Assembly: GCA_963823215.1 (NCBI GenBank)
Contig: CAWGKT010000004.1
Span: forward strand, 62,001-126,000
Length of the DNA: 64,000 nucleotides
DNA from: CAIWHR01 sp963823215
Lineage (GTDB): Bacteria; Pseudomonadota; Gammaproteobacteria; Burkholderiales; Casimicrobiaceae
Direction of reading: 5' to 3'
Made by a program: the position numbers and the translations under genes. The notes under the pieces were generated by a model. That model was not told the origin of the DNA. It ran no database searches and worked only from the letters and a program-made list of their open reading frames with translations. This document shows, in pieces, positions 28,719-38,576 of this stretch; position 1 is the first letter of the stretch; each line of letters starts with the position of its first letter.

Positions 28719-30287
28719 ATGGACGAGCCGCAGGCCGCTTCGCCCCGTCCCCATCGCGCCGGCGGGCGCGAAGCCAAGCGGGCCGCGCGATCCGCACGTG
28801 CCGGCGTATCGATGCCCTACATCACGCGCAGGATCGGCGTGTACGAGGTGCTCGACGAGGAGGGCCTCGCGACGATCGAGCGCAACGCGGACATCATCCT
28901 CGCGCAAATCGGCATTGAGTACCGCGACGATCCGGAAGCGCTGGCTGTCTGGAAAGCCGCCGGGGCCGACATCGACGGCGAGCGCGTGCGCTGCCCGCCG
29001 GGCATGTGCCGCAGCATCGTCCAGGCCAGCGCGCCGCGCGATTTCATCCAGCACGCGCGCAATCCGGCGCGCAGCGTCCCGATCGGGGGCAAGCACACGG
29101 TCTTTGCGCCGTCGTACGGGTCGCCCTTCGTGCGCAACCTCGACGAGGGCCGGCGCTACGCGACCATCGAGGACTTCCGCAACTTCGTCAAGCTCGCGTA
29201 CATGGCGCCGTCGCTGCATCACTCCGGCGGCACGATCTGCGAGCCGGTCGACCTTCCCGTGAACAAGCGGCACTTCGACATGGTGTACAGCCACATGAAG
29301 TACAGCGACAAGCCGTTCATGGGCTCGGTGACGCACCCGGAGCGGGCGCAGGATTCGATCGAGATGGCGAAGATCCTGTTCGGCGATCGGTACGTCGATC
29401 CGGCGACCGGCAAGCCGCGGACGGTGATCATCAATCTCATCAACGCGAACTCGCCGATGACCTTCGACGCCACGATGCTCGGCGCCGCCAAGGCCTACGC
29501 GCGTGCCAATCAGGCGACGATCATCACGCCGTTCATCCTTGCCGGCGCGATGTCGCCCGTCACGGTGGCGGGCACCACCGCGCAGACGCTGGCCGAGGCG
29601 CTCTCCGGCATGGCGTTCGTGCAGCTGATCGCGCCGGGCGCGCCGGTGGTGCTGGGCAGCTTCGCGTCGTCGATCTCGATGCAATCCGGCGCACCGACGT
29701 TCGGCACGCCGGAGCCGGCGCTGGTGCTGTACGCGATGGCGGCGCTCGCGCGGCGTCTCGACGTTCCGTTCCGGTCGGGCGGCGCGTTGTGCGGCTCGAA
29801 GATCGCTGATGCGCAGGCGGCCTATGAGTCGGCGAACACGCTCGTCCCGACATGCCTCGCCGGCGTGAACTTCGTGCTGCACACCGCCGGCTGGCTCGAA
29901 GGCGGCCTCTCCATGGGCTACGAGAAATTCGTCATGGACGTCGATCAGGCGGGAATGATGCACACGTTGCTCGGCGGCATCGATCTCTCGGAAAACGGCC
30001 AGGCGATGGACGCGATCCGCGAAGTCGGCCCCGGCAAGCATTTCCTCGGCTGCGCGCACACGCAGGCGAATTTCGAGACGGCGTTCTACCGTTCGCCCAT
30101 CGCCGACAACAACAGCTACGAGCAATGGGAAGCCGAAGGCAGCCAGGATCTCGCGCAGCGCGCCAACGCCAGCTGGAAGAAGCAGCTCGCGAGCTATGAA
30201 GCCCCGCCACTCGACCCCGCAGTCGACGAGGCGCTGCTGGACTACATGAACCGGCGCAAGGCGTCGTTTCCCGATTCGAAATTCTGA
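28719..30287 (+). CDS. MttB-family trimethylamine/quaternary-amine:corrinoid methyltransferase
   Basis: 522 residues; ATG 28719 has AGGAG upstream and is preferred to ATG 28692. It has the TIM-barrel sequence of the family (HSGGTICEPVDLP, INLINANSPMTFDATML, NFVLHTAGWLEGGLSMGYEKFVMD). There is no internal stop, so it belongs to the non-pyrrolysine group, which includes MtgB-type glycine betaine methyltransferases. It would pass a methyl group to the corrinoid protein at 43954-44673. Divergent from the dehydrogenase and Rieske genes. Confidence 0.9.
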   Translation: MDEPQAASPRPHRAGGREAKRAARSARAGVSMPYITRRIGVYEVLDEEGLATIERNADIILAQIGIEYRDDPEALAVWKAAGADIDGERVRCPPGMCRSIVQASAPRDFIQHARNPARSVPIGGKHTVFAPSYGSPFVRNLDEGRRYATIEDFRNFVKLAYMAPSLHHSGGTICEPVDLPVNKRHFDMVYSHMKYSDKPFMGSVTHPERAQDSIEMAKILFGDRYVDPATGKPRTVIINLINANSPMTFDATMLGAAKAYARANQATIITPFILAGAMSPVTVAGTTAQTLAEALSGMAFVQLIAPGAPVVLGSFASSISMQSGAPTFGTPEPALVLYAMAALARRLDVPFRSGGALCGSKIADAQAAYESANTLVPTCLAGVNFVLHTAGWLEGGLSMGYEKFVMDVDQAGMMHTLLGGIDLSENGQAMDAIREVGPGKHFLGCAHTQANFETAFYRSPIADNNSYEQWEAEGSQDLAQRANASWKKQLASYEAPPLDPAVDEALLDYMNRRKASFPDSKF

Positions 30288-30401
30288 CTGGCGGGGTCAG
30301 GCCAAACTATTGTCTGCTTTCCTTCGCCTGGACCTGCTGGACCGGATGCCGCCACGGGTACCGGGTGAGACGATCTTCTGCGTCTGCGAAGGAGTCCTGC
30401 C

Positions 30402-31118
30402 ATGCGCTACGAGCTCTACTATTGGGGGGCAATCCAGGGGCGGGGTGAATTCGTCCGGCTTGCGCTCGAAGAGGCCGGCGCAACCTACGTCGATGTCGCC
30501 CGCACCGACGGCGGCGAAGAACGCATGCTCACGCTGCTCGCCGACACGGCGCTCGTCTGCCCGCCGTTCGCGCCGCCGTTCCTGAAGGCGGGCAGCCGCC
30601 TGATCGGGCAGACGGCCAACATCCTGCTCTTCCTGGGCGAGCGCCACGGACTTGCGCCCAGGAGCGAAGCAGGGCGTCTGTGGACGCATCAGCTTCAGCT
30701 CACGCTCGCCGACCTGGTCGTCGAGGCGCACGATACCCATCACCCGATCGCCGGGAGCCTGTATTACGAGGATCAGCGTCCGGAAGCGAGGCGGCGCGCC
30801 GCCGACTTCGTCAGGAATAGGCTGCCGAAGTTCTTCCGCTACTTCGAGCGCGTGCTGGCAAGCAATCCGCGCGGGCCGGCCCATCTCGTCGGTGCCCGGC
30901 TCACCTGCGCCGACCTGTCGTTGTTCCAGGTCGTGGCCGGTTTGCGCTACGCCTACCCGAAGGCGATGGCGCGAATCGCGAAGCAGCATCCGAATGTGAT
31001 GGCGTTGCACGCGCGCGTGAAGGCCCGCCCGCGCATCGCCGCCTACCTTGCCTCGGAGCGCCGGCTGCCGTTCAACCAGCAGGGCATCTTCCGCCACTAT
31101 ACGGAGCTGGACCGCTAG
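30402..31118 (+). CDS. Glutathione S-transferase family protein
   Basis: 238 residues. N-terminal thioredoxin-like domain (YELYYWGAIQGRGEFVRLALEEAG) and an all-helical C-terminal domain (LTCADLSLFQVVAGLRYAYP). It resembles the sigma/alpha-like GSTs of proteobacteria. Possible roles are detoxification or glutathione-linked formaldehyde chemistry near methyl-group oxidation, but no substrate can be named. Confidence 0.85.
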   Translation: MRYELYYWGAIQGRGEFVRLALEEAGATYVDVARTDGGEERMLTLLADTALVCPPFAPPFLKAGSRLIGQTANILLFLGERHGLAPRSEAGRLWTHQLQLTLADLVVEAHDTHHPIAGSLYYEDQRPEARRRAADFVRNRLPKFFRYFERVLASNPRGPAHLVGARLTCADLSLFQVVAGLRYAYPKAMARIAKQHPNVMALHARVKARPRIAAYLASERRLPFNQQGIFRHYTELDR

Positions 31119-31125
31119 CCGGTTG

Positions 31126-31962
31126 TCATGTCCGGCTCCGGGAATGCAGCGCCAGAAAGTGCGCGATGCCGCTCCAGAAGTCGGCCGTGGCTCCGAGCGT
31201 GTTGTGATCGCTTCCTGGCACGACCTGCCAGCTCTTGGGTCCGGCCCAAGCATCGTAGAGCGCGCGGGAACGCTCGACCGGAATGATCGCGTCCGCATCG
31301 GCCACGATTGCGAGCATGGGTGCGCGGCAGCTGACGGCATCCGCGCGCGCATCGAAGCGGTGCCGCAACAGCAGCGTGACCGGCAGCCACGGATAGTGAT
31401 GGTTGCCGATCGCCGCCAGGCTGTCGTACGGCGCCACCAGGACGACGGCCGCGACCGGCCGTTCCGCGGCCACGCGCGCGGCCAGTGCGGTCCCCAGGCT
31501 GCGTCCGAACACCACGATGCGCTTGCGGTCGATGTCCGCCCGGCCCGTGAGGGCGTCGTAGATCGACAGCGCATCGGCGGCGAGCGCGCGCTCGCCCGGC
31601 GAGCCTTCGCTGGTGCCATAGCCGCGGTAGTTGATCGCCACGATCGACCATTCGCGCGGCCAGCGCGGATCGGCGAGCGTGTGCGAAACCTCCTCGGCGT
31701 TGCCGCCGAAGTAGAGGATCGTCGGCGCAGGTGTCGTGCTTCCTGCAGCAATCCAGCCGTGCAGGCGGGTGCCATCGGTGGCCGTGACCGTGAATGCAGT
31801 GGCGTGCGCGGGCAAGTGCGCCGTGGACGGGACCGGCTGCGGGAAGAAGATCAGGCCGTCCTGCGCGAACCACGCCGCAGCGGGGACGCCGATCGCGATT
31901 GCGGCGGCGAGGATGAGCCATTCCATCAGCGTGTGCCGCCAGCGGGGCGGTCCGATCGGCAT
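31126..31962 (-). CDS. Alpha/beta hydrolase, membrane-anchored
   Basis: 278 residues. An N-terminal helix (LILAAAIAIGVPAAAWF) is followed by an alpha/beta-hydrolase domain with the oxyanion segment YFGGNAEE, nucleophile elbow GRSLG and a late His in PGSDHNTLG. It resembles the BEM46/YfhR-type serine hydrolases. Convergent with the GST gene and divergent from the next gene. Substrate unknown. Confidence 0.85.
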   Translation of the reverse strand: MPIGPPRWRHTLMEWLILAAAIAIGVPAAAWFAQDGLIFFPQPVPSTAHLPAHATAFTVTATDGTRLHGWIAAGSTTPAPTILYFGGNAEEVSHTLADPRWPREWSIVAINYRGYGTSEGSPGERALAADALSIYDALTGRADIDRKRIVVFGRSLGTALAARVAAERPVAAVVLVAPYDSLAAIGNHHYPWLPVTLLLRHRFDARADAVSCRAPMLAIVADADAIIPVERSRALYDAWAGPKSWQVVPGSDHNTLGATADFWSGIAHFLALHSRSRT

Positions 31963-32075
31963 CGGTGGATTATAGGCGTCGGCATGCCACTCGGCGGCGT
32001 AAACTTCGCACTTCGCACCACCGACGGGTTCCGGGGTTGGCCCGGGGATTGCGAATCCATTGCGGGAGCGTTGTC

Positions 32076-32720
32076 ATGCCGGCCGTCGCCGACTATCTGA
32101 ATCCCGACCTGCCCGCCGGCTTGGCGCGCGTGCCGATGCCAGTGATCGACGCGACGCCGGCGGCGCTGGAAGGCTATGGCTTTCTCGTGGACGATCCCGC
32201 GAATTGCGCGATTGAGATCGTGCGCTGGCCGGCGCAGGGCTCGCGACCGGTCGACCCCGACACCGGCGATGAGGGCGGCACGACCGAGGGCACGTTCATC
32301 AGCGAGTGGCAGGGCGACATCCTGTTCGGCCGCAACGATGCCGTCGGCGGTCATTACATCCTCGCCTTCGCCGAGGATCCCGAGCTCGCCGATCCCGGCC
32401 ATGCGCGCGATCCGCGCCGGATCCTGCTCTGGCACGCCAATTACCATCCGGACGGCGGCCAGCTCTTCTTTCCGCTCGACAGGAAGCCATTCCTGGTGCC
32501 GCTCGCCTTGCCGGGCGACGACGTCGAGCCTGCGAAATTCGTGTGCTTTCGCTTCGATGGCAGCCGCGGCCTCTACATCCATCCGGGCATCTGGCACGAA
32601 GGCGTTTTCGCGACCCGCGGGACGCAGCGATTCTTCGATCAGCAGGGCGCGGTGCACGCGCGCGTTTCCGTCGACTTCGCGCGCGAATTCGGGTGCCTGC
32701 TCGAGGCACCGATCGATTAG
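32076..32720 (+). CDS. Ureidoglycolate lyase-like cupin protein
   Basis: 214 residues; ATG 32076 follows GGGAG. The cupin-like metal segment YIHPGIWHEGVF and ISEWQGDILFGRNDAVGGHY resemble the AllA/ureidoglycolate-lyase family. I see no other purine-degradation gene nearby, so the substrate may differ. It starts 113 bases from the hydrolase start on the other strand. Confidence 0.65.
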   Translation: MPAVADYLNPDLPAGLARVPMPVIDATPAALEGYGFLVDDPANCAIEIVRWPAQGSRPVDPDTGDEGGTTEGTFISEWQGDILFGRNDAVGGHYILAFAEDPELADPGHARDPRRILLWHANYHPDGGQLFFPLDRKPFLVPLALPGDDVEPAKFVCFRFDGSRGLYIHPGIWHEGVFATRGTQRFFDQQGAVHARVSVDFAREFGCLLEAPID

Positions 32721-32865
32721 CGCGCTGCGCGGTTACGAGCGAGTTTGGGTCCGCCAGCTGCTGTGGCCAGGTTCAGGATCGCCATTACGACCTCGGTTGC
32801 GCCAACCCGCAGTTCGCGCCGCAGGCCATCGGACCCGGCGCGAGCTCGCGCTGGTGCGCGGTCTT

Positions 32866-32930
32866 GAGTAAAAGGGCCAGGCTCAATTATCGGCGATGTT
32901 TGCGCGCAATTGAGCCTGGTCCCTTTACTC
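32866..32930. repeat. Long imperfect inverted repeat (REP/MITE-like hairpin)
   Basis: Left arm 32866-32888 (GAGTAAAAGGGCCAGGCTCA plus ATT) pairs with right arm 32908-32930 (AATTGAGCCTGGTCCCTTTA plus CTC) with one bulge and one mismatch over a 19-base loop. It sits in a 220-base gap just behind the ABC permease stop codon and could serve as its terminator. The flanking bases show no gene. Confidence 0.75.
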
Positions 32931-32940
32931 CCTTCGCTCC

Positions 32941-34662
32941 TCAGCGTTGCCGCCAGGCCTGCGTCGTGCGATCGAGCCTGCGCGTCAGCAGCACGTGCGT
33001 GATCTTCACGCCGGCCGAGGTGACCACGATGGTCATCGCCATGGCGGCCGCGGCGGCCGTGAAGCCGGATTCGTCCATGTTGATGATCGTGACTGCCGCA
33101 AGCTTGGTGTTCGTCGAATAGAGGAAGATCACCGCCGACACGGTGGTCATCGCGTTGACGAACAGGTAGATGGTGATGTCCAGCACCGCCGGCACGCAGA
33201 TGGGCACCGTCACCCGCGCCATCGTGCGCAGCAGCGACACCTTGAGCGAGGCCGAGACTGCCTCGAACTCCTGGTCGAGCTGCTTCAGCGCGGTGGTGGC
33301 GGTGAGGTGGCTGACCGTGTAGAAGTGGGTGACCGAGTTGACGACCAGGATGATCATCGTCGCGTAGATGAAGCCCAGCGGATTGCCCTTGGCGTTGAAG
33401 AAGAAGATGTAGGCAAGGCCGATCACGAGGCCGGGCACCGCCATCGGCAGCATGGCCATGAACTGCGCGACGCCGCGTCCCCACTCGAAGTCGCGCGTCT
33501 TCTCCAGCAGGTAAGCGCCGAGGAAGACGACCACGGTGCCGATCACCGCGGTCCACGACGCCATCACGACCGAGTTCCAGTACGCGTCCCAGCCGTTGGT
33601 GTCGAAATCGCCGAATGCGTAGTTCTTGAGGGTCAGGGCCAGGTTGTAGGGCCAGCGCGTGACGAACGAGGCCCAGGCGGCCATCGCAAGCAGCATGAAG
33701 ATCAGCCCGCCGACCAGGGTGCAGAACAGGAACAGCCCCCAGTCGCGCCGCGGCGCCGGCCTGGGGACGAGCGGGACGGCACGCGCCGACAGCAGGGCCA
33801 CCTGGCGGCGCTGGATGATGCGGTCGGCAGCGAAGGCGAAAACCGCGGGCAGCAGCAGGATGAATCCGACCACGGCGCCCATCTCGAAATTCTGCTGGCC
33901 GATCACCTGCTTGAAGATGTCGGTGGCGAGCACGTTGAAGCGGCCGCCGATGACCTTGGCGATGCCGAAATCGGTGATCACGAGTGTGAAGATCACGAAG
34001 CCGGCGCTGATCACGCCGTACTTGGCGCCGGGCAGGGTAACCGTGAAGAACACGCGCGTCTTGGACGCGCCCAGCGCGTCCGCGGCCTCGTACAGCCGCG
34101 CGTCGGCCATCGACAGCGCTGCGACGAGAATCATCAGCGCGTGCGGAAAGCAGTAGAACACCTGCGAGATCACGATGCCGACGGGGCCGTAGATCGTGCC
34201 GCCGAACATCATCGCCTTGAGGAAGCCCTGGTTGCCGAACAGGTAGATCAGGGAGATTGCCGGCAGCAGCGAGGGCGCCAGGATGGGGATCAGCGCCAAT
34301 GCCTGGAACAAGCCCTTCCAGCGCATGCAGCTCCGCTGCAGCGCGTAGGCATAGACGAAGGCCAGCGGCAGCACGATCGCCGTGGAGAGGAAAGCGATGA
34401 ACAGGCTGTTCCACACCGAGGCGAACAGCGCCGGCGTGGAGAAATACTGAACGTAGTTGGCGAGCCCGACGAAATCGCCGTTCTGGTTCTGGAAGCTCTT
34501 GGACAGCAGCCAGTACAGCGGCAGCACGAGCGTGACGAGCATCCAGCCGATCAGAAGGCAGATGCCGCCGCGCATCAGCAGGTCGTCGCGGTCGAGCCGG
34601 CGACGCGTCACCGGATAGGCGGCGCCCGCCGCCACTGCCGTCGGTGCGACGGTGCCGTTCAC
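32941..34662 (-). CDS. ABC transporter permease, 2-aminoethylphosphonate type (PhnU-like double permease)
   Basis: 573 residues, about 12 membrane helices in two fused permease halves, each with an EAA-type loop (DARLYEAADALGASKTRVFF and DQEFEAVSASLKVSLLRT). Start GTG 34662 overlaps the ATPase stop (GTGA). Length and order match the second type of 2-aminoethylphosphonate importers. Iron(III) permeases of the FbpB/ThiP family have the same fused form, so the substrate is inferred. Confidence 0.8.
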   Translation of the reverse strand: MNGTVAPTAVAAGAAYPVTRRRLDRDDLLMRGGICLLIGWMLVTLVLPLYWLLSKSFQNQNGDFVGLANYVQYFSTPALFASVWNSLFIAFLSTAIVLPLAFVYAYALQRSCMRWKGLFQALALIPILAPSLLPAISLIYLFGNQGFLKAMMFGGTIYGPVGIVISQVFYCFPHALMILVAALSMADARLYEAADALGASKTRVFFTVTLPGAKYGVISAGFVIFTLVITDFGIAKVIGGRFNVLATDIFKQVIGQQNFEMGAVVGFILLLPAVFAFAADRIIQRRQVALLSARAVPLVPRPAPRRDWGLFLFCTLVGGLIFMLLAMAAWASFVTRWPYNLALTLKNYAFGDFDTNGWDAYWNSVVMASWTAVIGTVVVFLGAYLLEKTRDFEWGRGVAQFMAMLPMAVPGLVIGLAYIFFFNAKGNPLGFIYATMIILVVNSVTHFYTVSHLTATTALKQLDQEFEAVSASLKVSLLRTMARVTVPICVPAVLDITIYLFVNAMTTVSAVIFLYSTNTKLAAVTIINMDESGFTAAAAAMAMTIVVTSAGVKITHVLLTRRLDRTTQAWRQR

Positions 34663-35768
34663 GGTTCCTTCGGCGCGCGGGGAAACACCCGGAGGCGGTC
34701 TGGAGGCAGCGTGATCGGCATCTCCTTGCCCTCGGCGATCGCGAGGTCGCGCACGACGTTGATGGAGAAATCGGCCAGCAGCACCGGCTTGGTGCCGTCA
34801 ATCGAAAGTCCCACGCGGCAGAACGAGCCCAGAAACTCGACTTCGGCGACGCGCGCGTTGAACGTGTTGGGGGAGCCGGCGACGACGTTGCGCACCACGA
34901 CGTCCTCGGGCCGGATGGCCACCGTCACGTCATGGCCGGGACCCGGACGCAGGTCGAGTTCGCAGGAGAGGTCAATCTCGCCAAAGCGTACCTTGCCGGC
35001 CCCGACCACGACGGCAGGAAGGAAGTTGGTGGTGCCGACGAAATCGGCGACGAATGCGCTGGCCGGCCTGCGGTACACCTCGGTAGGCGTGCCGACCTGC
35101 TCGATCACGCCCTGGTTCATCACCACGATGCGATCGGCCATGGTCAGCGCCTCTTCCTGGTCGTGCGTGACCATGATGGTCGTGACGCCGAGGCGCTGGT
35201 GCAGGCGGCGGATCTCGATGCGCAGGTACGCGCGCACGCGGGCGTCGAGCGCGGAGAGCGGCTCGTCCAGCAGCAGCAGGCCGGGCGACAGCGCCAGCGC
35301 GCGCGCCACGGCGACGCGCTGCTGCTGGCCGCCGGAGAGCTGGGCCGGATACTTGCGGCCGGAATCAGGCATTCCGACGAGCCGCAGCAGGTCGTCCACG
35401 CGCGTGGCGATCTCGACCCTGGGCACGCCGTGGCTGACCAGGCCATACCCGACGTTGGCCGCGACGGTCAGATTCGGGAACAACGCGTAGGACTGGAAGA
35501 CGATGCCGAAGTCGCGCTTGGACGCCGGCAGAGCGGAAATATCCTTGTCGGCCTGGAAGATGCGGCCGGACGTCTGAACGTCGAGCCCGGCGATCGCGCG
35601 CAGCAGCGTCGTCTTGCCGCAGCCCGACGGCCCCAGAAAGCAGACGAACTCCCCCGGAAAGATCTCGAGGGAGATGTCCTTCAGCGCGGCGAAGGCGCCG
35701 AACTGCTTGCGCAGCCGCTCGATGCGCAGGTAGGGAGCGCCGGCCGGTTTGGGATTGTTTGCGGGCAT
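34659..35768 (-). CDS. ABC transporter ATP-binding protein (PhnT-like)
   Basis: 369 residues. Walker A GPSGCGKTTLLR, Q-loop QSYALFPN, signature LSGGQQQRVAVARAL, Walker B LLLLDEPLSALDARVR and a C-terminal TOBE domain. It belongs to the spermidine/iron/phosphonate importer ATPases. It overlaps the permease by four bases and follows the binding-protein gene by 81 bases, in one operon. Confidence 0.9.
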   Translation of the reverse strand: MPANNPKPAGAPYLRIERLRKQFGAFAALKDISLEIFPGEFVCFLGPSGCGKTTLLRAIAGLDVQTSGRIFQADKDISALPASKRDFGIVFQSYALFPNLTVAANVGYGLVSHGVPRVEIATRVDDLLRLVGMPDSGRKYPAQLSGGQQQRVAVARALALSPGLLLLDEPLSALDARVRAYLRIEIRRLHQRLGVTTIMVTHDQEEALTMADRIVVMNQGVIEQVGTPTEVYRRPASAFVADFVGTTNFLPAVVVGAGKVRFGEIDLSCELDLRPGPGHDVTVAIRPEDVVVRNVVAGSPNTFNARVAEVEFLGSFCRVGLSIDGTKPVLLADFSINVVRDLAIAEGKEMPITLPPDRLRVFPRAPKEP

Positions 35769-35849
35769 GGCAATGGATGCGGCCCGCGCCCCGCCGTTGG
35801 CGAAGGCGAGGGCCGCATCGGGTTTACTGCCGTTGACCGGTACTGAACG

Positions 35850-36889
35850 CTACTTCGGAGCCGATTTGCCGTCGTAGCGCTTCGTCCACTCGGCGAGGAT
35901 CTTCGCGCGCTCCTGGCCCATCTTGGCGAGGTCGATCCTGACCATGGCCGCGTCGGCGGAAGGCGGATAGTTCGGCGGTGCCGGATTCAGCCCGGGGTAG
36001 CCGACGATTGCGTAATACTTGCCGTAGAGCTCGTAGGCACCCTTGCTGACCGCGAAATCGGCGAGCTTATGCGCTGCGGCGAGGTTCTTGGTCCCCTTGA
36101 GGATCGCGGTGGCTTCCATGTCCCAGGGCGCGCCCTCCTTGGCCAGGATGATGTCGATCGGCGCGCCGCCGGTCTTCTCCTTGGCGCCGCGCATGTCGAA
36201 GCCGATGCCGATCACCCGCTCGCCCTTCGCCGCCTGCACGCAGGGGGCCGAGCCCGAGTGCGTGTACACGGCGATGTTCTGGTGCAGCTTGTCCATGAAT
36301 TCCCAGGCCGCCTTCTCGCCCATGATCTGGATCCACGCGTAGACCGCTTGGTAACCCGTTCCGGACGAGGCCGGGTTGGGCATGACGATCGAATCCTTGT
36401 AGACCGGGATTGGCGAGATCAGCCCAGGCCGCGGGCCTCGGGAGGTTCTTCTTGGCTCCCTCGATGGTGTTGTAGCACATCACCGCGAGCCACGCGTCCA
36501 GGCCGGTCCAGGTCAGTGGGCTCTTGCCGCTGCGGAACGCCGGCTTGATCTGATCCGCGCCCTTCGGCGTGTACGCCTCGAGCAGGCCCATGGAATCGAA
36601 CAGCGCGATGGACGAGGCGCCCAAGCCCCAGATGACGTCGGCCCGCGGATTGTCCTTTTCCGCCAGGATGCGCGCGGTCATGACGCCCGTCGAGTCGCGG
36701 ACCCACGCGAGTTCCACGTCGGGGTTCGCGGTTTCGAATGCCTGCTTGTACGGACCGAGTTGGTCGTTCTCCAGCGCCGTGTACACCGTGATCTTGGTCT
36801 TCTGCGCGAACGCCGGACCGGCGACCATCGCCGACACGGCGAGCGCCGCCGCGCCCGGTGATCAGGCTGCGAATTATCGATTTCAACAT
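35850..36889 (-). pseudogene. Periplasmic binding protein, 2-aminoethylphosphonate type (PhnS-like), two frameshifts
   Basis: ATG 36889 (AGAGGAG upstream) begins MLKSIIRSLITG; the signal peptide continues in the next frame as ALAVSAMVAGPAFAQ after one extra base in the run 36854-36856. The mature part KTKITVYTALENDQLGPYKQ and VRDSTGVMTARILAEKDN resembles phosphonate and iron-type binding proteins. A second extra base in 36406-36408 shifts VYKDSIVMPNPASSGTGYQ. Joined, it gives about 345 residues, the normal length. Both defects are insertions in G/C runs, so they may be sequencing errors. Confidence 0.8.
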
Positions 36890-37364
36890 TGCGTGAACTC
36901 CTCTGACAGTGATATCAACTTGTCCCGACCCGGTCGTTTTCGGCCCAGCCCGGTTTCCCGACCGCCATTCCACCCGAAACGGATGGGGCAGTAAAGCGGA
37001 TTGGCGATAGTAATGCGAATTGATGGCAACAAGGCGAGTCGACAATGAAAACTCGGGGGGAGGACTGCGGCCAGGGCCAGCGCCGGGTTCCGCTCCGGGA
37101 TTTGCCCCGCGCCATCGAAGCGTATTGCGTTGCAACACGGGTGCGGTCCGGCGGCGCCGACGAATGCTCCGCCGCGACGTGGGTCGACGGACCGGCGCAC
37201 CGGCCGTCAGGTTGGCAGGATCCGTGGCAGGTCAGGTATCATTCGACGCCGGCCAGGGGTCGGTGCATCAGCAGCTTTGGCGGGAATAGAACCGCAGTAG
37301 CGTTGTTCATATCTCTTCGCTGCGGTTCGCATGTCGACGGCCCGGGCGCCCTTTGGAGGAAGCT
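36890..37364. other. Divergent intergenic region without a recognised gene
   Basis: 475 bases between the transporter operon and the secreted lectin-like gene. Both genes have good ribosome sites at its ends. I find no clear promoter consensus, riboswitch or repeat in it; short open frames here look random. Confidence 0.5.
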
Positions 37365-38027
37365 ATGAAGATTTGGTCATTCGGAACGCTGGCGTCGGCC
37401 GCGTTGGTTTCCGTCGGCATGTGCGGCGGCGCGATGGCGCAGCAGGCGGACATGTCGTTCTTCGTGACGAGCGTGGGCTCCGGCAAGGGTGCCGATTTCG
37501 GCGGGCTCGCGGGTGCCGACAAGCACTGCCAGACGCTTGCCGCCGCCGCAGGCGCGGGGGGCAGGACCTGGCGCGCGTATCTGAGCGCCTCTGCAGCGGG
37601 CTCGTCCACCGCCGTCAATGCGCGTGATCGCATCGGCAAGGGACCGTGGAAGAACGCCAAGGGCGTGGTCGTCGCCAAGGACGTCGCCGAGCTGCACGGC
37701 ACGAACAACCTCACCAAGCAGACGGCGCTCACCGAGAAGGGTGGCATCGTCAACGGCCGCGGCGACACGCCAAACCAGCACGACATCCTGACGGGGACGC
37801 AGCCCGACGGCACGGCGTTCGGCGGCACCGAGGACATGACCTGCGGCAACTGGACCAAGGGCGGCGCCGACGGATCGGCCATCGTCGGTCATGCCGATCG
37901 CACGGGACTCGACACGAGCCCGCCGGCGCTGTCGTGGAATTCGTCGCATCCGAGCAAAGGGTGCAGCGACCCCGGGCTCGCATCCACCGGCGGCGCCGGG
38001 TACCTTTACTGCTTCGCTGCCAATTGA
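37365..38027 (+). CDS. Secreted lectin-like protein
   Basis: 220 residues; ATG 37365 with GGAGGA. A signal peptide ends near GAMAQQ. The mature sequence (SFFVTSVGSGKGADFGGLAG, ARDRIGKGPWKNAKG, CGNWTKGGADGSAIVGHADR, YLYCFAAN) resembles small C-type-lectin-fold exoproteins of environmental proteobacteria, with Cys pairs for disulfides. Function unknown; probably periplasmic or extracellular. Confidence 0.75.
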   Translation: MKIWSFGTLASAALVSVGMCGGAMAQQADMSFFVTSVGSGKGADFGGLAGADKHCQTLAAAAGAGGRTWRAYLSASAAGSSTAVNARDRIGKGPWKNAKGVVVAKDVAELHGTNNLTKQTALTEKGGIVNGRGDTPNQHDILTGTQPDGTAFGGTEDMTCGNWTKGGADGSAIVGHADRTGLDTSPPALSWNSSHPSKGCSDPGLASTGGAGYLYCFAAN

Positions 38028-38107
38028 GGGGGACGCGGGCGGTCCGGGCAAGATCAACCGGGAGCGACGGAACGCCGTGGCGTCCGCTCGCTTCGGGCCT
38101 ACCTGTC

Positions 38108-38479
38108 ATGCCCGGGTACGCGTTTCATCGCGCTGTGAAAATTGCGGTTGCAGTTGCAGCCTTCGCGATGGCGTCCATCGCACACGGACAGGTCTACAAG
38201 TGCACGGACGGGACCGGCAAGACGACCTACTCGGACGCGCCGTGCGATGCCGCAGCCAAACCGCTGAAGCTCCCGGACGACCCGAAGAAGAACGTCACGA
38301 ACCCGCACATGTGCGCCCAGTTGCAGGATGAAACACGCCGGCTCGCCGCAGAAGCCGAGCGTGATGCGAAGCGCGGCCGGACGGAAAGTGCCGACAACGC
38401 GAAGCGACGGCAAACCATGACCAGGCGATACGAGGAGCGGTGCGTCGGCATCGCCCGTTCGGAGCCGACGGCGAAGTAG
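38108..38479 (+). CDS. DUF4124-type periplasmic protein
   Basis: 123 residues. A signal peptide to about residue 28 (ASIAHGQ) is followed by VYKCTDGTGKTTYSDAPCD, the DUF4124 signature, and a charged helical tail. Common in betaproteobacteria with no known role. ATG 38108 is the first good start. 80 bases downstream of the lectin-like gene and possibly co-transcribed. Confidence 0.75.
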   Translation: MPGYAFHRAVKIAVAVAAFAMASIAHGQVYKCTDGTGKTTYSDAPCDAAAKPLKLPDDPKKNVTNPHMCAQLQDETRRLAAEAERDAKRGRTESADNAKRRQTMTRRYEERCVGIARSEPTAK

Positions 38480-38576
38480 GATTGCCGGTTGCCCCGGGCG
38501 CGGGTGACCCGCGCGCGTCGCGGCCGACGGTGACGTCACCCTGCTGCAGGCGGCGTAGCGGGTCCGCGCGACCCCG

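Noticed and set aside
28719..30287. Pyrrolysine-containing MttB
   Set aside because: There is no in-frame amber codon; the gene belongs to the non-pyrrolysine branch and no pyl genes are present.
32947..35490. 847-residue plus-strand open frame
   Set aside because: Antisense to the ABC permease and ATPase genes, Arg/His/Glu-rich and without domains.
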